Assembly: GCA_963995525.1 (NCBI GenBank)
Contig: OZ023206.1
Coordinates: 47,393,052-47,457,051 of the forward strand
Length of the DNA: 64,000 bases
Source of the DNA: Escarpia spicata
Taxonomy: Eukaryota > Annelida > Polychaeta > Sabellida > Siboglinidae
Direction of reading: 5' to 3'
Shown here: piece after piece, positions 54,594-64,000 of the stretch
Numbering within the stretch: position 1 is the stretch's first letter
Layout: the number at the start of each line of letters is the position of its first letter
Translations under genes and position numbers: made by a program
Notes under the pieces: generated by a model
Databases searched by the model: none
Told to the model about the DNA's origin: nothing
The model's input: only the letters and a program-made list of their open reading frames with translations

Positions 54594-57500
54594 TATAGAC
54601 AGTTAGTGAGGAAGCTAAAGAAGACGAGAGTCGAGCAGGTTATTTTGTCAGGAATGTTGCCAGTAATGGGAGGAAGGGGGGTAACGTATAGAAACTGCAA
54701 GAGGATGGCGATCAATGCACTAGCTGAGCAGATGTGTGAAGAAGAGGGGGTGGGATTCACCGATTTATGGGGATACTTTGTTGGGAGGGAAGATATGTAC
54801 ATGAGAGATGGCCTCCATCTTACTGGAAAGGGGGCAGCAGTTTTCTCGGAGAATCTGCTGCAATCTGTTGACAGTGGGACAGGTTGCATCTATTTAAACT
54901 AGATTCGCAGGGGGGACTCACAGAAAAGCCTGAAAATGGAGGCATAGATAAAGACAGCACAAATAAATCAGCAAATAACAGTCAGGAAAACTCTTCTGAA
55001 GCTGGATATAAATGTGTTTGTTTAAATGCAAGGAGTATAGTAAACAAAAGAAATGAACTAAACATTATGGTAGAAGATATTGACCCTCATATAATAGGTA
55101 TAACCGAATCCTGGACCACCACCGATATATCAGATGCTGAATTGGGACTGACAGGATATGTAATGTTTAGAAAAGATAGAATAGGAAGAAAGGGAGGTGG
55201 AGTTATTTTATATATTAAAGAATCTATTTAGGCTTATGAAATAACATTAGAAAGAGAAGCAGATTGCGAAGAAGCTGTTTGGCATAGTTACAGGAAACTC
55301 AACGTTAACAGTTGGGTTAGTTTATCGAAGTCCAAACATAAGCATAGAAGAGAATGAAAAAATACAAAACGCTATAAGGGAAGTAAGCAAACGGGACTGT
55401 ATTATTATGGGGGATTTTAACCACGGGTATATACAATGGAAATCTCTACAGAGTATGGGGAGAGAGGACCAACAGTTTTTAGTTTTAGTTCAAGATACAT
55501 TCCTTTCTCAACATGTGCTAGAACCAACCAGGGGTGAGAATGTGTTAGACATAGTTTTGTCCTCACAGAATGAATTAGTTGACAATGTCAAGATATGTGA
55601 GCCACTGGGGAGTAGCGATCACAACCAGATACATTTTACCATCAAAGTAAAATTAGAAAGGAATAGTAAAAAGCAGTATAGGAGAAATTTCCACAAAGGA
55701 AGGTATAAGGAGATGAGGAAATATTTAGCAAAGATAGACTGGAATAAGACACTGACAAATAAGACGGCAAGAGAATGCTGGAATATATTAAAGAGTGAAA
55801 TTAAGTGCATAGTCGATAAATTTGTACCCTTCAAAAAACAAGGAAAACGGTCCAAAAAGAAACACTTATCGAAAGAAGCCATTATAAAAATTAAGTATAA
55901 ACAAATGATGTGAAAGTCATATAGATGTACTGGAAATGATGAAGACTACAACAGTTATAAAGAAGCACTTAACCAAGCTACAGCTGAAATTATAAATTCA
56001 AAGAGAAGCTATGAACAACAATTAGTTAGTAATATAAAACATGACAGCAAGAGTTTTTATGCGTATGTTCGAAGCAAACAGAAAGTTCAAGATAAGGTCT
56101 GTCCTCTAGAAGATAGTGCTGGAAATATAATATCAGAGGGATTCTTAATGGCAGAAGACCTGAATGAGTACTTTAGTTCAGTGTTTACCAGGGAAGATAT
56201 TAGTTCACTGCCAATACCAGAGGCTAAGTTCAAGGGGGCAGATTCAGACTATTTAGGACAATTAATTGTAACCCCGGAAATGGTAGCTCAGAAAATAAGG
56301 GCTATGAAGGATAATAAATCACCTGGAGTGGATGGTATTCCACCCAAACTACTATTGGAAATTGTAGAACAAATTAGCATACCACTTGCAACAGTTTTCA
56401 ACTTGTCATTAGAAGAGGGAGTGGTTCCTTTAGAATGGAAAGAAGCAAACATTATACCGTTATTCAAAAAAGGTTCGAGAAACAAGTCAGAGAACTATAG
56501 ACCAGTGAGTTTAACATCAGTGATTTGTAAATTATTAGAAAGACTAATTAAAGATCATATGGTGGATTTTCTTGTTAAACAAAACTTAATAAACCCATCT
56601 CAACATGGTTTTTTTAAAGGGAGGTCATGCTTAACAACTATGTTATGTTCTTTGGAAGACATCACTAAGTGGGTAGATGAGGGATCACCAGTAGATATCG
56701 TCTACTTAGATTTTCAAAAAGCTTTTGACAAAGTACCACATCAAAGATTACTGCTTAAACTAAAGGCCCATGGCATAGGAAATGGTATAATAAACTGGAT
56801 AGAACAATGGCTGATTGGCAGAAGACAACGTGTAGTAGTTGATGGGGAGGCTTCAAACTGGAAATCGGTATTGAGTGGGGTACCACAGGGATCAGTATTA
56901 GGTCCTATATTATTCTTAATATATATCAACGATTTGGATGATGAAATAACAAGCAAGGTGTTGAAATTTGCGGATGATACAAAAGTGTTTAGAAGGATTA
57001 AAAGTGATTTAGATAGACAGCATTTACAAGATGATCTTGACAGGTTGATCAAATGGTCTGAAAAGTGGCAAATGCAGTTCAATTTTGGGAAATGTAAATG
57101 CCTCCACATAGGACATGGGAACGAAGAAGTAGAATATACAATGGGGGGTACTGTACTAAGTACTACTGTAAAAGAAAAGGACTTAGGGTTAACCATTAGT
57201 GCTGATATGAAGATTTAAGAGCAGTGCGGAATTGCAGCTTCAAAGGGAAATCAAATCCTTGGATTAATTAGGCGAAACATAACGTATAAGGAAAAAGAGC
57301 TAATAATACCGCTGTACAAAACAATAGTTAGGCCTCATTTAGAATATTGTATTCAAGCATGGAGGCCATATCGCAGGAAGGACATAGATATGCTAGAAAG
57401 AGTGCAGAGGAGAGCAACTAAAATTATACAAAATCTGAGGGATCTTAGTTACGAAATACGCCTAAAAAATGCGGTTTAACAACACTAGAGACCAAGAGAT

Positions 57501-57867
57501 TGAGAGGAGATCAGATAGAAGTGTTTAAAATATTGAAGGTTATGAAAATATTGATAGAAATATGTTTTTCTCAGTTAAGAAAGATAGAAGGACTAGAGGA
57601 CATGAACTTGCATTAGCAAAGGAGCAGAGTAAATTGGATATAAGAAAGTTTTCTTTTTCGCAAAGGACTGTAAATGAATGGAACAGATTACCTGCTGATT
57701 GTGTGGGTGCTAGTAGCGTGAATATGTTTAAAAATAAAATCGACACATACCTCAGACGGGCGGGATACACATAGGTAAAAGGGTCGGACTCTTGATAAGC
57801 CAAAGGGCTTCCTTGTCCACCTGCCACCTAGAGTTAATTCTCTGGGTGGCAATCTTGTTAAATCTAG
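54594..57867 (+). mobile_element. CR1-type LINE: ORF1 esterase end plus endonuclease-RT, decayed
   Basis: It begins inside ORF1 with an SGNH/esterase-like domain as in CR1 ORF1: VEQVILSGMLPVMGGRGVTY, NCKRMAINALAEQM, and MRDGLHLTGKGAAVF with the Asp-x-x-His pair at about 54,803. The endonuclease follows (CVCLNARSIVNKRNELN, GITESW, RKGGGVILYI, GDFNHGYIQW, GSSDHNQIHF). The RT core is open at 56,148-57,218 (DNKSPGVDGIPPKLLLE, NYRPVSLTSVICKLLERLI, SGVPQGSVLGPILFLIYIND, FADD near 56,967), followed by ELIIPLYKTIVRPHLEYC. Stops at about 55,230, 55,912, 57,218 and 57,477, plus frameshifts, break it. The 3' end has a 10-bp-stem hairpin (ccacctagag / ctctgggtgg). It sits at atatt in the duplicated unit. 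Confidence 0.85.
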
Positions 57868-58340
57868 TTAAATATTTAAATGCGACACCCGTATAAAATA
57901 ATGTAACATGTTATTTTTCAACTACAATGTGCTACCTTGGTACGACTAGTGAGAAACTCTTGAGATGTGATGTACACTAGTGACAAAACGTTTATGTGTT
58001 TGTAGCAATAGTGCTTTGAGGACAACAGCACGATATAAAATAATATGTGCGTTTGTGGGAACATTTAGAAATAAAAAGAAGTTTAAACCTGCAATATCAG
58101 TTCGATTGTTATCGTCCTGGCTTTTTTTACTCATTTCCAGAAAAAGCAAAGCTATCAAGTATCCCCTATAACATCCTAGTTCGTTGGTGCACTTGTGCTA
58201 CTTCGTTTTGTTGAAATTAATAAATAAACTGCGAACTATTTCGAATTTGGTTTCGAGTCGGATGAGTCGAAACTACCAACACTTACTTGAACATGAACAT
58301 GCACCTGGAAGTGGAAACTTTATGTCATAGTATCGTGTTC
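57868..58340 (+). repeat. Second copy of 53,911-54,368, after the CR1 insertion
   Basis: From atatttaaatgcgacacccg to ctttatgtcatagtatcg it matches 53,911-54,366 with few differences, including small indels (for example ttggtacgac against ttggtttacactacgac). This shows a tandem duplication older than the CR1 insertion. Confidence 0.9.
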
Positions 58341-58567
58341 GCGAATTTGGGCGAGACTGACCTCTGACCCTCAAGATTGATGCCTCGATCAAGCCGTTTT
58401 TGTTGATAGTAGTGTTCGCAAGTGTTTATGCAACACGTTCTTATTTTATGGCATTTATGCCGGCGATGGGACATCCCTGGACATATGCCACCGACGCAGC
58501 GAAAAGGGCCAAATTATGCAGACAATGACAATATTCGCGCCAGACGGTTTATTTGGGAAAAACCAGT

Positions 58568-58674
58568 ATGGATTTGTGGAACGACACAAGACAACTGACA
58601 AGTCACAAAAGAAACGGCTGGAGTAAGACTAGTCTAAGAACAGACGCTGCGTTCGCAAAACTTCTTCTAGACAG
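58568..58674 (+). CDS. Weak exon candidate
   Basis: Open from ATG (MDLWNDTRQLTSHKRNGWSK ... FAKLLLDR) to a donor ACAG|GTTAGT, ending after codon position 2. It resembles no family I know. The next candidate exon (59,076) does not match its phase, so the two cannot be joined directly. Confidence 0.2.
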
Positions 58675-59075
58675 GTTAGTAATTTCAGAGTAGTGAGCCT
58701 CAGCCACGCATATTTATTCATGTGAATATAATGATGTTGCTTATTATGTTCAGACAACTACCACCCCTCAATACTGTGAAAATGTCCATCACAATAACAT
58801 GTATCGATAGCTTGCGACTGATTTATGTGAGAGAGCAGAGAATTACCGTTACTATACAAAGAATTGCAGCCCATGTTTTGTTAAGATACAAATCCTTTTG
58901 GTTCTGTTTTCAGTTTGGTCTTTCAAGAAAAAAAGCACATCTAAAACACTACAATTTATCAATAACATGCATTTTGTCATTTATACTATATTTATACTAT
59001 TCATACATTTTGTAGAAAAATGTTGTAAATTTATTTTCCGTTTCATTTAATTAACTTCATCTTACTTTGCAACAG

Positions 59076-59240
59076 TTGCGTGATTCAATTAAAAAACAGT
59101 CAGGGTTGACAGCTAAGTTTCTGACAGGACAGTTTACAAATTGTTTGCACGTTGATGACAGTGAAGCCACAGAGGCTTCGCTTCATGGAACATACTTTCC
59201 CAGTCAGAAACATCTAGTTAATAACCACTGTTGCAAGTAG
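59076..59240 (+). CDS. Weak terminal-exon candidate
   Basis: After a pyrimidine-rich acceptor (cttactttgcaacag) there is an open 54-codon run, LRDSIKKQSGLTAKFLTGQF ... HGTYFPSQKHLVNNHCCK, ending in TAG. Composition looks protein-like. No family recognised. Confidence 0.25.
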   Translation: MRDSIKKQSGLTAKFLTGQFTNCLHVDDSEATEASLHGTYFPSQKHLVNNHCCK

Positions 59241-59764
59241 TTGAAAGGCCATTATCATTTTTGTTTGTTAAATCAAGCCAGGAAATCCATAATAAAATAC
59301 CTTTGTTGCTCTCATAAGAGACATGACTAACTGCTGGAATCTTCTTCTAAAGACTTACAGTGGTAATCCACCCTCTGAGTAAACAGTAGAACTTTGTGGA
59401 CACTGCCAGGTTCAACCACTACCAGCCAAATGTCCTCCTCATTAATTAGCAGTGTTAGGTGAATGACACATTGAGATCACAACTAGGCATTGGGTATTTT
59501 GCATGGTTTACTATTGAATTCCTCAAGCTTTGCTTTGTTGAACTATCAGTGAAAAATTGCAAAAATTTTATTTATATATTTTTCGAATAAAATTACTTTG
59601 TGACTTTATTTCCTGTAACCTTCTTTCCAGCCCATCTGTGTTCTACCTGTACTTAGTTAATAAGTTGACACTTTTAAATTGTCCATTTGTTTGTTATGTA
59701 CTACACTTTTACTATATATATATATATACAATAATAACTTTGCCACTCTCTTATCATTATAATT

Positions 59765-59835
59765 TTTTTTACAACTGGGCAAATGAACTTTTCACTCGAG
59801 TGCTGAGCAAATGACCATTGGGCAAAAGACTGTGC
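59765..59835. repeat. GGGCAAATG-family motif
   Basis: aactgggcaaatgaac, gctgagcaaatgaccatt and gggcaaaag occur in quick succession, as at the right end of the insert at 12,080-12,400. Confidence 0.45.
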
Positions 59836-59914
59836 AACATATTTTTACCTGTTAATGAAATTAAAAAAGTTTACAAGTTACATACCACACACACACATCT
59901 ATAATATTATATAC

Positions 59915-59927
59915 TATTATATATATA

Positions 59928-59964
<37 letters not shown>
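59915..59964. repeat. (AT)n microsatellite
   Basis: Nearly uninterrupted at/ta run. Confidence 0.9.
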
Positions 59965-59967
<3 letters not shown>

Positions 59968-60081
59968 CAGGTATTAGTGCTGTTCATTTTCACAAATAAT
60001 CTGACTCATTCCATATTCCAATTCATGACTTTGTTTGACAGCTTCAACACAAAGGTGTGAACTACCTCAACACCACTGCAG

Positions 60082-60200
60082 CCATCACATATGACAAGAT
60101 CTGTGGTGGCTCTATCGAGCGTCGGTGGTCGTAGCAAAGGCAGCTCAGGTGTCCAGTCACTTCCTGAGGCTGGATGCAGCTCGGGACAGTTAGAACAAAC
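60082..60200 (+). CDS. Weak exon candidate
   Basis: Between ACTGCAG| and AAC|GTAAGT, one frame is open (MTRSVVALSSVGGRSKGSSG ... EAGCSSGQLEQT). Low complexity (Ser/Gly); no partner exon found. Confidence 0.2.
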
Positions 60201-60228
60201 GTAAGTATTAATTGATGCTGCTTTGCAA

Positions 60229-60231
<3 letters not shown>

Positions 60232-60283
<52 letters not shown>
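60232..60283. repeat. (AT)n microsatellite
   Basis: About 50 bp of uninterrupted AT. Confidence 0.95.
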
Positions 60284-60287
<4 letters not shown>

Positions 60288-60613
60288 CATAGCATAATAA
60301 TTGGAAGATATGCAAACATATGTGATTGGTTTTAACAATTATGTTTTATTCTGACCAATGTTATGTGGGTACATCATCTTTGGTTGATAGGGCTTTTGTG
60401 AAATTTTCAATTACGCTGTACATTTCATTTGCAGTTCACTTTTGGAACTTAATGTTCTATTTATTTAATTTGAAAAATTTATGTTACAAACATAAATTCG
60501 TATGTTATACAGTGCAAGTAAATACACGTGAAACAATATAGCCAAGCCTCAGTGAGGATTGTACTTTCATAGTAATCATGCCTATGCAGTGGCGAAAATG
60601 TTCCAATAGCAAC

Positions 60614-60632
60614 TCCCCCCCCCCCCCCCCCC
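60614..60632. repeat. Poly-C run (19 C)
   Basis: A homopolymer followed by gttttccgatatcacc; near the ggatccacc-type motif at 60,766 it may mark the end of a small transposon. Confidence 0.85.
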
Positions 60633-60799
60633 GTTTTCCGATATCACCACTCCAACCGAGCGGCTGAAATTATAGTTATGGCAACTTGGTAGCGACAAAA
60701 TTTAGACTACACCATTTGGTTCAGCCGCCAGTGGAGGTTTTTGTGCCCCCAGGCTCAATTTCTGGATCCACCCGTGTATGTGATAGTTTTGTTTGTCTG

Positions 60800-63700
60800 C
60801 ATGAGGATTTTGCAGTAATGGGTGTCCTCGTTAAATTGCATATTGTTGTTAGAAATGCATGTGAATTAAAGTAAAGACAATGTAAATTAAAAACGATATT
60901 CAAACTATTTGATGAGATCGTGACTACAAAATTATGAAAAGCACAACAACAGGTACAATAATTGCACTTGATGTGTATAATGTAATAATTTTTAGAACAT
61001 ATACACAAAATGCAAAGCAACAATAGAAACAAAAATTAGGAAGAGGTTGAAAAAATGTTAGGTACATTTAACAAAACAAACAGTTACTTTTATCACAATT
61101 CTTTGTTACAAAAAAACAACACTAGTACATGTGATATCATATGCTAGTTGTATGTTTAGAACTCACAAAATTAGTGACTAAAAACAATTATGTGTATTTA
61201 ACAAATTTTAATATTTGATGCCCATAAAATGTAAACAAATGAGAACAAATTACTTAGGAAGATGTTTAGTTGAACAAATTTAATATGTACATATAAAATA
61301 AAAATCACTATAATTATTATTATTTGTTATTAAAAAACATCAATAGGATATAAAATTCAAAACTGTTGTGGTTTGTGCAATGCTCGGTATGTTTACAACT
61401 CGCAAAAATAGTGACTAGACTAGACAGGGTCATCGCCATGTGACTGAGAATTACATGTACAATCGCTACATGCTACATTGCTCCAGTTTGCTCAGCTGTA
61501 TGAAGAATACCAGCAACAGACCGTGGATATTTTTGTATGAATAATCTTCGCATATTAATTTCAGTGTGGCTGAATTCTTCCCACATAAGTCAAGATGGTG
61601 TTTTCGATTTAACAGGTCTGCCAGGGAGTAAAGTTTAAAGCGCTTTGAGTAATCCTGAGGACTGGATACTACACCATATCAGAACTAAACTTACTCAAGT
61701 GTTGTTTAGTTATCATGCAAAATGACAATTAATGTAAATTATTTGTGAAAATATAAAAACGTGATAAAAAAGAATAATTTAGAAAAATGATACATGGCAT
61801 GAAAAATATATAACGGTCCTCGTGATACTTAGAGAATTTAAACAAGTAACATGCTGCTGTCACTGTATCAACAGATTATTGTTGAAAAATGTGAAAAGGC
61901 TTTCAATACCATTACTTCCTCACAAACTTGCGTCTGGTGTATGTTGCAAGAACTCAGCTGGCTGCCACTGACTATCAGCAACACAAAGACAATGAAACCC
62001 TACCACTGTAACAATTTTGTATAATTAATGTATTTTTTCATGGACACTGCTAAAATTTATAGTTGAATTGAATACAAATACCTTGTATTATTGACTTTTA
62101 ATAAATGTGTCATTACATATATAAATATTATACATGTCAGAGCCATCCTAATTGTCACTTTGTCTCCGGTATAGGTAGATGCAGACGTACAGCAAAAAGT
62201 CAGGAAGCTGGTATGTAGTACCATCAAAGACAGCGAAAATATACAGTGGTGTCATCGATATTTAAACAGATGCAGTTCACCGAAGAATGCTCGATACTGA
62301 ACCTGTCTGACAGCATCGAAAGTTGTTGCCATATCTGCAGACCCTGGCACCCACAGTTCCATCACCAACTGCAGAGCTAGTCAGGCGTCACCACATTCCT
62401 ATGTCGAGCAACCGGCATTCTACATTGGTTTCCAGTCAGTCAAGCTAACTGACTGACCTGGAAGCCAGTGTACACCCCATTGGCACTGGGGAATCTGTCA
62501 CAATTTGGATCACTCAGTGGACATTCATATGACAAACTGTTAATATGCAGCATGTTGCATGGCTGTAGAATCTTGTCCGAGATCCTGGACAAATACAACT
62601 GCCCAGTATGCCATATTAACTTGGAGAGCTAGTGGTACTAAGCACAGTAGTTCAATCTCCTGTAAAAAAGCAAATATTCAGTAAACAAAAACAGGCATCA
62701 TAGTAGTGTTGAGAGTAAATAATTATGGAGTGTTCATTATCATAATCAGTATATAATAATGTTTCATGTATGACCTGCAGCATTTCACAAGAAAAAAGGT
62801 AGCAAGAAATGTTCTACTACAGCTGCATCTATACATGTTGATATCTTAGGAACAGTCAGTGTTTACCAGGGTTGTTCCAGGGAAGGGTGGCTTGATACAG
62901 CAAGCAGACATTAGTGGAATATGCAATTTTTTCAAAACGGTGAACAAGTTTAACTATTTTTCTTTACTAGGTGTTCATTGTCATTACATGAATTTAAAAT
63001 TGTTCAATTTCATTACAGTGACGCCTGATCTTAGTCAATATTATAGACTGATTTGAATTCTGCTAATCACTAAAGCATTAGTAAAGTACATTTATATGTT
63101 TTGTTTTGTTTTCAGTACACAAATTCATGTCAATGTCTGCCATGTGTAACTACTATACATATTCATGTTTGACATTTTAATCCTGAGGTTGAATGGTCAA
63201 GGTGAATGTAAAGGAAATGACAGAATTAGGTGTTATTGTGATGCTAACAATATGTTTTCCTCGTAAAGTATTCAAAGGTTCATAGTACGTATGTCTACCT
63301 TCTTCAAGAATGATTAATTTATTTTATAAACTTATTTCAGAGTCATCGCCATATGCTAAATACTGCTTAAAGGTGTATTAATATGTCTGTGTTGATACAC
63401 TTGTGGGTATAATATACAAGTGCAGAAGTCAATCTAGTTTTCCATGCCCAAGATGTTATTATTAAAATGTGTATGAAAACAAATATATATTTAAATGTGC
63501 ACATTAAAATTTGTTGATAACTTATACGTGGTTGAATGTTATCAATTTGAAATTACCTGGATTGATAAAATGTGGGCCTGCCGCAGACTATGCATCCTCC
63601 CTGTGTCTGCCTGGCCTGGGTGACCGCCTCTAGCCCCTCCTCTGCCTCCTCTCATTCTCATTCATGGGTTGCAGTGTGGTCTCTAGCAATATCATAATTG

Positions 63701-64000
63701 AAGTTACATATATTATTATGTATTCATATATTGCTGTGGTGAGAATATATACATATATTGGTAAATACATTAGAATAGCCGGACTATGTCAGTTGAAAGA
63801 TATCACAGGATACCAATTAATGCATTACATACACTATAGCCATGCATCAAGGACCACAATGGAGACAAGTGCGTGCATTTTCTTGTGTAATCCTTATATA
63901 TGGTGTACTCTAGGTGTATTGATATTTTATTTATTTACACGTTTACATTTTTATATTGAATAAAATCATCACCATCATGCATGTCATATAAAATTCTAAA
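60800..64000. other. No gene recognised
   Basis: AT-rich to the end of the window. Short ORFs at 62,859-63,056 and 63,664-63,963 have no splice context or family resemblance that I can support. Confidence 0.4.

Overview
The window reads as animal nuclear DNA. It is AT-rich, coding exons are short and bounded by GT/AG splice sites, C2H2 zinc-finger arrays carry the TGEKPY linker, and most of the length is decayed non-LTR retrotransposons, DNA transposons, minisatellites and microsatellites. The mixture (RTE-, CR1- and L2-like LINEs, a YqaJ plus THAP transposon, a zinc-finger tyrosine-recombinase gene) suggests a marine invertebrate, most likely a mollusc or another lophotrochozoan. The species cannot be fixed from sequence alone.

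Layout: 0-2 kb holds a minus-strand zinc-finger pseudogene, an inverted paralogue of the one at 36-37.8 kb. 2.8-5.1 kb holds two minus-strand LINE fragments. 6.5-7.9 kb holds two minus-strand exons of a calmodulin-like EF-hand gene with a LINE scrap next to one exon. 9.3 kb has a small MITE. 11.6-15 kb is a duplicated repeat segment, the second copy carrying a 57-bp minisatellite. 16.3-24.3 kb holds the most interesting gene: a plus-strand multi-exon gene with zinc fingers, a Crypton-like tyrosine recombinase domain with R-R-H-Y residues in place, and a C-terminal SANT/Myb-like segment. Every intron I can join interrupts a codon after its first base, and one intron contains a 61-bp minisatellite. 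26.6-27.3 kb is a 27-bp minisatellite array.

28.8-33.7 kb is an ISL2EU-like transposon: a YqaJ nuclease-PHD gene on plus and a THAP-DDE transposase on minus, tail to tail, both broken. 33.7-37.8 kb is copy A of a segmental duplication ending in a zinc-finger pseudogene that contains a 66-bp near-perfect palindrome. 38.0-41.2 kb is a decayed L2-like LINE. 41.6-43.1 kb is a broken copy of a conserved family of unknown function. 45.1-48.1 kb is a LINE with an almost intact ORF, inserted in a remnant of the same ISL2EU-like element. 48.3-58.3 kb is copy B of the segmental duplication, split by a long-inverted-repeat element, a LINE that itself contains a hAT-like insert, a partial tandem duplication and a CR1 LINE with an esterase-type ORF1 end. 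58.3-64 kb has only weak exon candidates and simple repeats.

The only plausible host genes are the EF-hand gene, the tyrosine-recombinase gene and, in origin, the zinc-finger family. The remainder is a layered record of transposition and local duplication. Because several insertions have an uninterrupted paralogue inside the window, their boundaries can be read directly.
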